Source of the DNA: Meloidogyne chitwoodi
Taxonomy: Eukaryota > Nematoda > Chromadorea > Rhabditida > Meloidogynidae
Direction: 5' to 3'
DNA length: 64,000 nucleotides
Assembly (NCBI GenBank): GCA_015183035.1
Contig: JACZZP010000006.1
Span: 248,001 to 312,000 of the forward strand
Shown here: piece after piece, positions 35,662 to 48,500 of the stretch
Layout of the letters: the number at the start of each line of letters is the position of its first letter
How positions within the stretch are numbered: position 1 is the first letter of the stretch
Translations under genes and position numbers: made by a program
Notes under the pieces: generated by a model
What the model was told of the DNA's origin: nothing
The model's input: only the letters and a program-made list of their open reading frames with translations
Databases searched by the model: none

Positions 35662-36333
35662 AATATTTTTTAATTTCTAAAATTTTATTAAAACTTTATT
35701 TTAGCAAAAAAAAATTAAAAATAAATGTTCCCAGTTCTAAAAATAATAATAATAATGTCTAGGACTTATTGGAATTCGGCTTAAACAAAAAACAAAAAAT
35801 GAAGATGAATGAAATAATAAAGAAATGGTTTCCAAGCATGCACTTCTTAAACACTAATGCCCCCTTAGGCCAAAACTTTCGATTTATATTATTTATTACT
35901 TTTTATACATAATATTGAAAATATTTATTTTAATTAATTATTATTAAGTAACTTTGGATGTTTAACTCAAATAAAGGCAAGAATTGTAAACTTAAAAACT
36001 TTAAAAATAAACTTAAGATTGCTTCACTTCTATTAATTATATTTTCTTCAATTTTATTCAAATTTATTTTTTTAATCTCTGATAAGTAAATATTAAAATC
36101 ATTTGAAAGATCTTTCCGCAAAACAAAATTTACTTTAATGTCAAGGCCACACACTGACTACAATTTTAAAAGAAACATCAAATTGCTCTAATTCGAAAGG
36201 AAAACCAAAAACAGCCGGTAATTGACGACTGCGAAGAAAAAGGGGTTTTTATATGTGATTGATTGTGTGAGTAATCCATTTTCAAAATTTTTAAAATGTA
36301 TTAAAAATCGTAAAATCATTCAAAATTATATGA
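35662..36333. other. Divergent spacer
   Basis: 5' regions of the LAMP-like gene and of the small plus-strand gene. It contains one AATTGTAAACTT repeat fragment (about 35979). The 74-codon minus frame at 35930-36154 lacks partner exons and is left out. Confidence 0.5.
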
Positions 36334-36714
36334 ATGCGTTCAGTAAAAATAATTTATCCTTCTTCATCTATAAAAATTCAAAATACATTTGAAAAACAAA
36401 AAAATTATCAAACTGATGCCATAGCTGTTCGTCTAGCAAGAAGTGCAACATTTTTATTAGTTATTGTCTGCTTTTTAGTATTACCAATATTTTGGCTACA
36501 AGTAATGATCCGTTTCAGTACTATTCATTTAATTCACTTACAAAAACAACAACAAATTAGAGAACAAAATTATTTAAATGAAAATATTTGTAAAGAAAAA
36601 GAAAATAAATGTGATGATAACATAATTTTTGCAACAACTTACGACAATTCGCAAAATAAAGGAAATTATCCAAAGTATGAATTGGATCCATGGGCTAAGC
36701 CAATGAAATTGTAA
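36334..36714 (+). CDS. Small single-exon membrane protein, 126 aa, unknown
   Basis: An uninterrupted 126-codon frame with non-random composition. It has a hydrophilic N-terminus (MRSVKIIYPSSSIKIQ), one hydrophobic helix ATFLLVIVCFLVLPIFWLQV at about residues 38-57, then a Gln-rich, charged region (LQKQQQIREQNYL), two cysteines, and YELDPWAKPMKL at the end. No introns are needed, which is unusual in this window. Predicted topology is one membrane pass without a cleaved signal. I recognise no family. AT-rich DNA rarely leaves such a long open frame with a Trp/Pro-containing tail, so I think it is real. Confidence 0.6.
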   Translation: MRSVKIIYPSSSIKIQNTFEKQKNYQTDAIAVRLARSATFLLVIVCFLVLPIFWLQVMIRFSTIHLIHLQKQQQIREQNYLNENICKEKENKCDDNIIFATTYDNSQNKGNYPKYELDPWAKPMKL

Positions 36715-37069
36715 ATTGTTATAAATAAACATAAATTGTAATTTTAATTATGTAAATAAAAAAAATTGTAAACCTTGTTGAACTTTTTTGTTAAAAGGGA
36801 AAATTGAAATTGCAAACTTAAATAATTACAAAAAATAAACTTAGAATTGTAAACTTGAATTTAAAAAAACTAATTTTAAATTTAAGAACGATAATTGTGA
36901 AATTAAAAAGAATTGTAAACTTGAATTAGAGAGAAAAAATTGTAAAAAATAAATAAACTTGAATTGTAAAAGTTTTGAAAATTAAACTTAAAATTGTAAA
37001 AGTTAAAAATTGTAAATCTAAAAAAATACAAAAATATAAAATTATGAGATAAGTAAAAAAAAGTTGTTC
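36715..37069. repeat. AATTGTAAACTTGAA repeat cluster in a convergent spacer
   Basis: About ten degenerate copies of AATTGTAAACTTGAATT / AAAATAAACTTAG fill the space between two converging genes. It is the same family as 31912-32040. Confidence 0.75.
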
Positions 37070-39778
37070 TCAAGGAATGTAGTAATGATTACCATAAGAG
37101 AACTTTGGCAATGGTGCTTCACCTTGAGAAAGTAATTTTAATTTTATTTAAAAATTAAACCTACAATTTATTTCACTTGGACCAAATTCGGCTTCCCTAT
37201 TTAAAGCCGAAACATAATCACCATTTCCAGAATACGAAAATTTGTAATCAGCGATTGCAGCAATACAACTCATATTTCTATTAAAAATGTAATAATTTAA
37301 AAAATAAAAATTGCAAATTGTAAAACTTAAAGTTTGAAAATTTAAAAACACTAAACTAAGTTTGTTAAGTTTGTATTATCTCTTACCTCACCATCCTTGA
37401 ATAACAAACATGTGGTGTTAGACAACGAGAAACACGCAAAGACCAATGCTCTTCATTAATTGCAATCATACAATTATCAAAGTCTTCAAAACTTTCAACA
37501 GAAGAACGTGTTAATTTAGTTTCTGTAGTTAGTTTTGTAAAATTAAAATTTAATCGTTGTTGCCATTGTTCTTCAAGGTTGGATTGTAATAAATTTAGAT
37601 TAATTGGCCATTCATTTAAAGCAATATTTTTAAAAGAGTGGCGTAAGTGATAAAAATGTGCTCGACGACAGGGCACACGAACCTTTAATGGAAATTTTTT
37701 AAGTTAATAAAAATATTTCTAAGTACACCTGTGCATAACCAAAACGATGAATGCCTGTTTCGTGCATATTTACACTATCAACACGACCTTAAAGTTAAAA
37801 AATATTTTTTGAAATAATATTAAACCAACTTGCATTAACAACAACGCGTGTTTTCATTCTCCAAATTTTACATTTAGTTTTCCAACGGGTTTGATGTAGA
37901 AAAGAGAAGTTAAAATCTGATAATGATTGAAAAAGTTCTCCTTGCGCAGTTTCAGGTGGAATAAACTTAAAAAATAAATTATAAATTTAAATTTTTTTAT
38001 TTAATTTTTTTTAATTGCCTGAACATCACGATGCTCAAATAGGAGAGAACCGGCGTTTGGATGTTCACGGAAAATACTCTAAAAATAAAATTTAAAAAAT
38101 AATATATATATTTTTTTAATTTTACCCTCAATATTTCAATATTCACTCCAGGATAGATTTTCATAGGATCTAATGGCATTAACCTTTAAATAGAAAAAAA
38201 TATTTTTTGATTTAATAATCATTTAATTATGTAAGAAATTGTAAAACCTAAAATTTTAAGTTTACAATTTATAAACTTTAAAGAATAAATAAAAACATGT
38301 AAACGTCGCAATTGTAAAACAAGTTTACAATTTATAAACTTAAATACGCACACTTGAAAATAGTAATTTTATTATTTTCAAGATTGCGTATTTTAAGTTG
38401 AATAATTTTAAGTTTGAGATTATTTAAAATAGAAATATTATTACATATCATCAATATCAGTAAAAACAACCATTTCGGCAAATGGTTTTACAAAATGTAG
38501 ACAATTAACGTGAGATTCCTCAATGCCCCTTGACAATACTAAACCATTAGGGTTTATATCAGAAAGAAGAGGCCATTTCGGCCATTTTCGAATATGGACA
38601 ATACCTTTAAAAAAAAATAATTTTTAAAAAATTAAATTAAAAAATATTACCAATACGTTCATATTCTTTTAAAATAAATAGAGTATCTGCAGAGGCTGAT
38701 TGTATTGGAAATATCTATTTAAAAAATATAAATAGGCTAAAACTTTTTAACTAAAAAATTACAATTTTTTGTGCTCCCAATGCTATCCAAGTTTCTATAC
38801 CCATCAGCATTATTTGCCAATCTGTATACTAAAAAAATATAAATAAATTAAAAAAAATAATTTAAATATTCACTGTGTACATAGGGGCAATACAAACAAC
38901 CAATGGATATTTTTTTCCATTATTAAAAAATAAGGGCTCTTCTAATTGAACTTTAATTGAGCGTTCTTGCTGATTAATTAAATCTAGGGATAATAAATTT
39001 CCATTTGTGGTCAATCTAAAATAAGGAGGAAATTAAATAAAATTAATTTTATTTCCTCAATTTAAAAAAAACACTTGCTTTATTAAATTCGCATTTTCTG
39101 CTATTTTACACTCAGCTAAATGACCACTCCAAGAACAAATGTCATTAGCTGCGCGTTTTCCTTTATGAATGCGTTCTATGTGTGCTTTAGTTATTAGTGT
39201 TTTTCCTTTATTTTCACTAATGCAGAATAAACTATGAGTCTGACGTCCGTCACCAAGAAAGTGAATTATCTAGAAATATGATCAATAATCAGAATACTTA
39301 AATAAACTTGAATCAGAATATTTAAATACTTGAATCAGAATATTTAAATAAACTTGAATCAGAATAAAATACCGCAAAATCTCCCTCTAAATTTTGTTCT
39401 TCTTTCAATCTATGAAATGCACCAAGCACAATAGGCCTTAGTCCAATATTTTTAGACATAAATGTGTCCCCAAGATTTTTTAATGTCCAAAGGTTGGTTG
39501 TTCGATGATAAAGAGCAAAACCGGAAACTATGCCGGAGATAACCTAAAATTAAATTCATATTTAACGATTATAAACAAAAACAAAATACAATTATCAATC
39601 GAAAAAATATAGCAATAGCCCATCTTGCTGTTGTTCGTAGGGAGAGAATATTAGTCAGGTGAACACCAGAGGAAGAATGAGAAAGTTGATGATCATTAAA
39701 AAGTGGTTCATAATACCCTGAGGACGCTAAAATCCTGTTAGGATAGCAACGATTTGGGAGGACAAAATTGAATAACAT
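37070..39778 (-). CDS. Glycosyltransferase family 92 (DUF23) type II membrane enzyme
   Basis: Nematode-expanded Golgi galactosyltransferase-type family. Minus strand: MLFNFVLPNRCYPNRILASS (ATG at 39778), membrane anchor TTARWAIAIFFRLIIVFCF, then stem and catalytic domain: LYHRTTNLWTLKNLGDTF, FAVLIIHFLGDGR, IHKGKRAANDICSWSGHLAE, YPLVVCIAPMYTVN, DWQIMLMGIETWIALGAQKI, HIRKWPKWPLLSDINPNG, EESHVNCLHF and EMVVFTDIDDML. The acidic DIDD corresponds to the metal-binding DxD-like motif of the family. Next come FREHPNAGSLLFEHRDVQ, ETAQGELFQ, MKTRVVVNAGRVDSVNMHE (conserved His), and the C-terminus GEAPLPKFSYGNHYYIP at 37070. Order and length (about 560 aa) match GT92 proteins. Acceptor and linkage cannot be told from sequence. 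Confidence 0.85.
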
Positions 39779-40462
39779 ATTGAAATTAAAAATAAATTTG
39801 AAAAATATTTAAGTTGTAAAGTTGCTCATTTTCAAAGGGAATGCAGTATTTAAACATGAAATATTAAAACAAACTTAAAATCAGAATTAAAAACAAACTT
39901 AAAATCAGAATTAAAAACAAACTTAAAATCAGAATTAAAAACAAACTTAAAATTAGAATTATAAATATATTTAAATGAAAATGTTCGCTATAAAATTATA
40001 AATCTCTCGCTTCCTATATAAAAATTAAAAATGACGACTGGTTATTCAGACGACAAATTTTCACTCTTTTCAATTAATTAGGTTAAATAAAATGTAAACT
40101 AATCAAAATATTGGATAAGTAAAAAAATAAAATTAATTCTTTAATCTCTTATTTGTTAAAAAACAATATAGAAAACAGATGAATTTTCTAAAAACCAACC
40201 ATTGTTTCCAAAGAATATTTTAAGATTTTCAAACGATATTTATAAATATACAAATACAAGCAAATAAATGTTTCCATAAAAAATTAAATGATTTTATTCT
40301 TTGTTTATTAAAAAGAAAAAGGCACAAAAAATATTGCAAATATAAAAGGCATCAAAAAATTATGTTAAAGGTATATATGAGAAAAATAAAATGCATAATA
40401 TTAACCAAATGACTTAGTTCTATAATGAAAATTTTCCTATTTTTTGAAATATTTAAAAATTG
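39779..40462. other. Spacer with 24-base tandem repeat
   Basis: At about 39866-39962 a 24-base unit (ACAAACTTAAAATCAGAATT plus AAAA) is repeated four times. The rest is AT-rich with no gene. This is the first strong appearance of the TCAGAATT repeat family that dominates the right half of the window. Confidence 0.75.
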
Positions 40463-43400
40463 TTAATCTTTATTTTCTTCTTCATTTTCTTCTTTAACAT
40501 TTGAAAGATTTTTATTTTTTTCAATTATTTCATAAAGTTGTCTGTCTGTAGGGGCAATTATTCCGAGTTTTTGGGCAGCATCTAATCCACGTTGTGCTTC
40601 TTTACATGATTCTTCACGTCCAACGGCTGCGTCCCCTTCTAATTTTGTTATAGCCACGAGAACACGGAAAATTTCACTCTGAAAATATGAAAATAATAAT
40701 AAAAATCACAAATCAGAATTAAAAACAAACAAAATCAGAAATTAAAAAAATAAAAATCAGAATTAAAAACAAACGAAATCAGAAATCTAAAAAACACAAA
40801 ACTTACAGCAACAATTTCACTAGCAACCATTTCACCCCCATTTTCAATCATATTTGCAATTCCAATAAGTCCTCTACGCTGTAATTCTGGTTTTTCTGCC
40901 ATTGCCATTTCTTTAAAAAGCGGAATCCAACTGTTACAAGACATTTCTTTAATTATACGTTCACAAAATTGTTTATCTTCTGTAAGTAAAGAAAATCCAG
41001 CTGTTGAAGCAAGACGTAAACGATCTGTTTCGGTATCACCTTCATCGCAATATAAGGCCCAGACTTTTGCACGATCTGTTCCTGGCTAAAAAATAAATTA
41101 AATAAAATTAATTTAAAAAAGTGGATAATGGTAAGAAGGATAAATCCAAAAATGGTCAAATAAATATAAAATAACCCTTATAATTAAATTATAAAAAATT
41201 AAAAATTTCAACAAACTTTAATAACTTCTTTAAAATAATCTTCACAATAAAGCAAATTAAGTAAAAGTTCAGCGGCTGCAGCTCTCAAATCCTCTTGGCT
41301 CGGATCAAACCAAAATTCTTCAATTTTGGGTAATGCTCTTTCATGTAAAATACGTTTACGAACAGAATCACTAATAGATGCCAAATTTGTGAGAGTTAAA
41401 AGACTATCATAATTAGCACGTCCATCAACTTTTAAAGAAGATAAAAAAAGTTAAAAAATTCACACAAATTTGTACCGTTAGGATGTAATAATTGAACTAA
41501 AGGTTTCACAACTTCATACATTCTTTGCCCCGTGAAAAACATATTTGGATCATTATGAGCACCAAGACGAGAAATAGCATGAGCAGCCTTAATTTTTCCA
41601 TCAGCAGTGCATTCTTTATAGAGTTGAATTAAAAGTTTTACGCCACCCTCGCTAACTATTTGGCCTTTTTAAAATAATAAAATTAATATATTAAAATTAA
41701 TGTAAAAATAAATAAAATTGTCGGAGGTTCTCGTTAATAAATAGAGGACAGATTTCTATTAATAGAAAAAAATAAAATTAAATAATAAAATAAAATAATA
41801 AACCAGAAAGATCCTCAAAAACACTAAATGCACACAAACATCTAGCCAGTTTATCCAAAGAACTTTTACTTTCAGTTTTTGAAACAAGTACACATGCAGT
41901 GACCGCTCCAGATTTTACCTTAATTTTCAAATTGAAAAAATAAAATTTAAAAAACTAAATTAAAACCATTCGACGAATTCGTTTCTCAACAAAAATATCA
42001 GTATCTTTAGGATGTGTTTCAGGTACATGTTGTTTGGAAAATTTTGCTAACCTTTACACAAAAAAATTAGAAAAATATTTAAAAAATAATACTTAATCAT
42101 CTCTTCATCTATTTTAGGTTTTTCATAAGCATTAGAACAATTAACAAAAATTGAAGCCATTGTAAAAACACACAAAGCCCCAGCATTTCTTGCCAATTCA
42201 ACGAGAGATTTAAGCAATTCTGAATCACCAACAATTTGTTCTTTAATTTCAGCATCCAGGGATAAATAAGAGAGACCTTCACAAGCAAAACGACGAATGT
42301 CAATCTTTCAAATAAAATTAATTTAAAAAATTAAAAAACCGAATATTTATTATCATTTTCAATAACAAGAAATTTTCTACAGGCTATTGCTAATTTTGTT
42401 CGAGAACCATCATCCATTTGTTGACGACTAAAATTTTTTTATTTTAATTAAAAAAAAAGAAAAAAAACCTGCAATCATCCCCAGCTGAAGCTGCACATTT
42501 ACATAGACCTACCAAAGCTCGCACACAAATGCTTTGATCATTAGATCGATAAAGCTTTTTTAACACTGGCTTAAAGTAAAAATTTGGAATAAAAAATTAT
42601 ATATTTATAAAAAATTTAAACGAAAAACCTAATTAATTGTATAAATAAATCGATCATTTTTTTAATATTTTATTAAAAAAATTAATTTAAATATACCAAT
42701 CCTTGTTTAATAAAAGCTGTTGCCCTCTCATATCTGCTCACAGAAAGAACGATTAACTCAACAGCCAATAATTGTTGTAAATTATCATCATTATTTTCAG
42801 CCATTTGAAGCATAATTTCGGTGACTTTTTCATTTGTTAAAAGATTGAAACCAACATCTACAGGGCCTTGCATTAATGTTATTAAAAGAGCAGCAAGCTT
42901 AATGCGATTAATTCTTTGTTCACATTCTGTCAAAAGACCATTAAAAACGTTGTTGACACATTCAGTATAAAGTGCACGACGTTGATCAAATACCTTTAAA
43001 TTTTTTTAAATAAAAATTTAAATTATTCTCTTTTTAAAATTAGATATTAAATTTAAATAATTAATTAAAAAAAACCATGTCATCATATAAACGAGTAAGA
43101 AAAATTGCAACATGTTGACGCGTTTCAACAGAAACAGGATAATCACTCAACTCGGGTATTTGTGTAGCTAAATGAAGAATTTTATAAAGACCATCTCCTT
43201 CAATAAAACGCCAAGACCATCCTCTAGGCAATCCACCATCCATGTGCATTAAATTTCTCATTAACAAATCAATTGTAATTTCTCTAACAGGAGCATCAAA
43301 ATTTGGATCAGTCAACATTTGTTCAAATTCAAGAATAATACGCAGAATTAACACTTAAAAAGGTTTAAATTAAAAAATATTATTTTAAAAATTATTAAAA

Positions 43401-44912
43401 AAAAATTAAGCATTAAAAGGTATAAATTTAATAAAATTGTAAGAAAGAAAAATAAAAGATAGCGAAAGGGTTCGAACCCATGTCTTGATAAAGGGTGAAA
43501 CAAAAACACTCGCACTACACCAAGAATAAATTTCTTGCTTAATTAAAAATAAAAAAATTTCTCGTTACATTTGTTTTTCTCAACAGTTTCAGCACAAGGT
43601 TTAATTTCTTTTGAACGATCCATAGCAGCAAGTCCATTAAATACATGTTGAATAACTGTTGAGAAAGCTTCTAAAAAGACTAAAGATTTCCTAGCAGCAA
43701 GAAGACGTGTCAGAACCGGAGCACCACCGAGAAGATCCATTGTTTGAATTGCCTTTATTTTACATATTAAATATTTTTAAATTAATAAGGAAATACTATT
43801 TTGGTGTTTTAAAGGGGAATTTGTGCTACAAGAACAATAGGGAATTTTCAAAAAAATTTTTAGTTTTCCGGTAAATTTAGTAGAGAAGGAAATTGAAGAA
43901 AATAAATAAAAGAAAATAATTTAAAAAAACCCTTTCTCTAGATTTTCCAGCCAATTCGGAAAGAACACGTACAGCAGCAATACTTTGATCATCAGAATTA
44001 TCCAAATTTGTAATTATTAAATTAAGCTTGACCACAATTTCCCCATTAGACCATATTCGAATAGCATCATCTTCAGACTCACGACAAAGAACCAATAAAT
44101 TATTTAAAGCCTAAAAAATTTTTGTTTAATTTAAAAAACGAAAAAATAATAATTAAAAAACTTTAATTTGCATTTCTCCTTCATTTGTTTCATTTTCAAA
44201 AGCTAATCGCAACATTTCTTTAGTTTTAGATTCTGTACTTTCCATTTGCTTCATTCTGTCAGAATTTGAACGAACTAGACGAGTACATAATTCAATTAAT
44301 GATCTAAAATTAAAATTTTTTTTTAAATAAATTGGTAAAGTTGGAGCAGAACAATTAGGCGCGGAGACTTTTCTGCGCCCAAACTCTCGCGAATGCTTGT
44401 TTAATTTGTTTGAAAACTTAAAAAAACCTGTCATTGGGCAAAAGTTTCAATGCTTCTTTTGCATCAGAAAATGCTAAACTAATCTTATCAAGTTTTTCTC
44501 TAGCAAGGGCTCGTCTATAAAACGCCTTAGAGTCGCTTGATTTCATTTTTAATGCTAAAAATGAAAAAAAAAATATTTTTAATTTTTGAATAAGTTAATT
44601 TAGAATTTAATTTTTTTCAAAAAAATCAAAGAATAAAAATAATAATGGGATGTTCAAAAAATTAAAAAATTTTAAACCTTCATTACAATCTGCCTCAGCT
44701 CCTTCAAAATCTTCCAATTTAAGTCTAGCTAATGCTCTATTTTTTAAAAGTGTTAATTTTAATTTATCATTTGGCTTTAAAGCTAAGGCTTTGCTATAAG
44801 CTTCTACAGAGTTAGGAAATTTATTTAAATTGTAAAATTCATTTCCAGAATTTTTTAAACTTTCTGCCATTAAGTCAGCATTTTGTAATAAACTTTCATC
44901 TTCTTTTGACAT
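40463..44912 (-). CDS. unc-45: UNC-45 myosin chaperone (TPR + UCS)
   Basis: Co-chaperone that folds and assembles muscle and cytoplasmic myosin with Hsp90. Minus strand, about 15 exons. N-terminal TPRs (ATG at 44912): AESLKNSGNEFYNLNKFPNS, AYSKALALKPNDKLK, NRALARLKLEDFEGAEADC, FYRRALAREKLDK. The central region includes LLVLCRESEDDAIRIWSNG and RVLSELAGKSRERV. The UCS region includes GGLPRGWSWRFIEGDGLYK, LTECEQRINRIKLAALLITL, ALVGLCKCAASAGDDC, RRFACEGLSYLSLDAEIKE, ARNAGALCVFTMASIFVNC, AHAISRLGAHNDPNMFFTGQ, SLLTLTNLASISDSVRKRI, EDLRAAAAELLLNL, and LQRRGLIGIANMIENGGEMV. It ends in an acidic tail (NVKEENEEENKD) at 40463. The length of about 930 aa suits the family. The intron at about 43360-43565 carries a tRNA-like element. 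Confidence 0.96.
43461..43530 (-). repeat. tRNA-like element in an unc-45 intron
   Basis: Minus strand: TTGGTGTAGTGCGAG (A-box region) and GGTTCGAACCC (perfect B box) about 35 bases apart, then T4 and T5 runs. It is sense to unc-45. Confidence 0.6.
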
Positions 44913-45587
44913 TTTTTTGGTTATAAAAAAATATTAAGTAGTGAAATATTTTTGAAACATTAATAAATGACAATTAAAAAATTATTTATTTATTAGTTCT
45001 TATGTTAATTAGCGACTGGGACGATTCCGTCCAGGACAGTTCAGTGCGTCGCAACCGTAGTAAAGTTTCATTTGAGCGAATAATTAAAGTTTATTTTATT
45101 TGTTTATCTAAAAATTCTGATTTAAGTTTGTTTATTTATTCTGATTTTATTTTCAAATTTATTTATTCTGATTTTAAGTTTATTTTTTCAAGTTTTTTAT
45201 TTAGGTATTCTGATTTTAAGTTTATTTTTCCAAGTTTGTTCATTTATTCTGATTTAAAAAAAAAATAAAATATTCACAACAACAACGTGTTTTGTTATTT
45301 TATTTATTAAGTAGAGATTTATTAAAATTTAATATATAAAAATTGTATTTATTTTATTATAATATCTAAAGGCTTAGACGTGTAGGAAGAGATTAAAAAA
45401 TAAATTTTCAATTAAATTTATCTAAAATATTTTTTTTTATTTAATCACTCAATCGGTATATGGGTAATATTTTTAATTAAAAAAAAAATATTTTAGTGAT
45501 AAATTTTAATTTATATATTTTATTGAATAAAATTTTAGATTAAAAATTTATTTAAAAATAAATTTAAAGGTAAAAATCCAAAAATAA
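44913..45587. other. Divergent spacer, TCAGAAT-type repeats
   Basis: 5' regions of unc-45 and of the Gly/Asn-rich gene. About 45115-45255 holds five copies of TTCTGATTTTAAGTTTATTT-type repeats (reverse complement of the TCAGAATT family), which generate a false 88-codon frame. No gene is seen. Confidence 0.6.
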
Positions 45588-48500
45588 TGAATTCTTTCTG
45601 TTATTTATTTTTCCCTAAAATTTTATTTTCTAATATTTTATTAATTTTATTTTTATTTGTATTTTTAATATTGGTACAAGGCGAATTGAGGGAAAAAAGA
45701 CAATGTTAATTTTTTAAATATAATTATTTAAATTTTAACTCTTCAAAGGGTTAATAGAGTTATAAAATAAATAAATAAATCAATTAAAAAAATAATTTTA
45801 TAGCTGGCATATTCGTCTCCTCATCAGGAGGAGCTAATGCAAATGGCAACAATACTGTTAGAAAAAATTAAAATTATTTTTTAAAATAAATTTATTAAAA
45901 TTATTTTTTTCCTAATTATTTTAAAATTAAATAACAGGATTTATCTTCTTCAAATTCAATGTGGAAAAATACTAATGGTGTGGTTGGGGCAAATGGTAAA
46001 TTTATTTTAAATTAAAAAATTAATTTAAAATTTTTAAAAAGGTACATCATCTGGTAAAGCATCAGGAAATGGTTCTACAAATGTTAGGAGTGAATCAAGT
46101 GTAATGGCAGGGCAAAATAATGCAAACAATTTTGGTAATGCTAATGCTATTGGGGCAAATAGTATGACAGCAGGAATGAGTGCTTCTAGTAATTTTTAAT
46201 TTTAAAAATTATTTAAAAATTATTTTTTATTAATTTTAGATATTAATGGAAATAATGTTAGCCAATCTGGGGCGGCTTCTGGTTCTGCTACAGGCAAAGG
46301 AAATTCTCAAGTTATTGCGGATAACACCGGTTTTAATGGAAATAATGGTATAATTTATAAATATTAGTTAAAAATACAAAACACAAAAAATACACAAGAA
46401 TACAAAACACAAAAATACAAAACACAAAAAATACAAAACACAAAAAATACAAAACACAAAAAATACACAAGAATACAAAACACAAAAAATACAAAACACA
46501 AAAAATACAAAACACAAAAAATACACAAGAATACAAAACACAAAAAATACACAAAAATACAACATATTTTTTAGCCACCAATGTAAGAGGACGAGCAGGA
46601 GCAACAGGCAATAATTACACCAGTGTTGATGTTTCAGTAGGACAAGTGTTAAATTGGGGTCAAGTTATGTACAGTCTATCAGCAATGTCTACAGCTATGG
46701 GTAATTTCAATTTTAAAAATTTAATTTAAAAAATTAAAAAAAGGTGAAAACAACTCTCAGGCCAATCTTATGTTAAATGGAGGTTCTTTCTTTAATCCAG
46801 GTAATTTATTTAAAAATAAAATAAAATTTTAAAAATAATAAATAAATTAAAAAGCACTTTCTGCTAATGCAATAATGTCTGGAGTTAATGATAAAAGTGG
46901 AGGAAATGTTTATTCACATGTTGCTGCTAATGGTTATAAATTATAATTAAATAAATTATTTAAACTTTAAAAAAGGTACTGGAATTGGAAATAATTCACA
47001 ATTGAATGGAGAAATGGTGGGAGGAATAAATTCAAAAACAGGCGGTAGTAGATTAGTTGGCGCTGAAAGTTTAACAAATTCTGGAAGTAAAAGTAGTAAG
47101 TGTAAAAATACAAAACAGAATTTAAAATAGCAGAAATACAATGAATACAAAAATATAAGAAAAATACAAAAAACACAAAAATACAAAAAATACAAAAACA
47201 AAAAAAAACACAAAAACAAAAAAAACACAAAAATACAAAAAAAACAAAAAATACAAAAATACAAAAATAGATAAAAATATTCCTGTTTTAATTAATTAAT
47301 TTTTAGATATAAATTCATTTGCAAATATTTTGTTAAATGGATCTGGAGCTAGTAATGGTGGAATTTGGGGAAATTCAAGTATTAATCCGTCTGGGAGTGT
47401 AAACGGAATAGTTGGTGCGCAAGGAAAAAGTAATGGGGAAAATAAGACAGTCACAGTTGATGATGGTATTCGTGGAGTTAACAGTAATGGAGTAATAACA
47501 GGTAAAAAATCAGAATTAAAATAATTGTTTAATTATATACAAGAAAACCGACATAGGGGAAAATACAATAGCTTTTATAAAATCAGAATTTCCGGAAACT
47601 GAAAAATACATTTATATAAAACTACAACCGGAAAGAATTATATAAAATCAGAATAAATTATTTAAGTCGATAATTAAAAAATCAGAATTTTAATTATAAA
47701 ATACAATTGGAAAATAAATAAAATACATTTTTTAGGCGGTGTTGGTCGTGGCAACATTGAAGGTTCAGGAAATCAGAATGGGGAAGCTTCGTCTTATGTT
47801 GGTGCTAATTCTGGTTATCCTCAATCTGGACTTGTTGTTGGGTCAAAAGGAGAATCGAAAGCTTTAAATGGAACTCCTTCAATTTTATCAATTAATGATC
47901 AAGGAAATGTGCTTAATGGAACGGGGATGGGGGCAAATGGTTATTTAATTTTATTTTAATTATTTTTTTTTAATTATTTTATTTTAATTATTTTTTTTTA
48001 ATTATTTTTTTTTAATTATTTTTTTTTAATTATTTTTTTTTAATTATTTTTTTTTAATTATTTTTTTTTAATTATTTTTTTTTAATTATTTTTTTTTAAT
48101 TATTTTTTTTTAATTATTTTTTTTTAATTATTTTTTTTTAATTATTTTTTTTAATTATTTTTTTTTAATTATTTTTTTTTAATTATTTTTTTTTAATTAT
48201 TTTTTTTTAATTATTTTTTTTTATTTTTTTTTAATTTAAGGTACAAATAATGTTTATGGTAAAGTAACAGGACAAACGTCTTCAGTTAATGGGGATACTT
48301 TTATGGGATTGAGTCAAAATGGTAATTCTGGTAATTCATCTGTTGTTGCTAAAGGCGGCGGTGCTGGTGAGCAAAAAAATAAAAATAATTTTTCTTTAAA
48401 AATTATTTTTTTTATAATATTTATTTTAGGCTCTTCAAGTGCCTTAACCAATGCTAACTTAAACTTGCCTGGAGTTAATGGGACTGTACAATGTAAAAAT

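Noticed and set aside
46333..46611. Three minus-strand frames of FVFCIFCVLY type, and similar ones at 46956-47264
   Set aside because: They translate the ACAAAACAC simple arrays within introns of the plus-strand gene.
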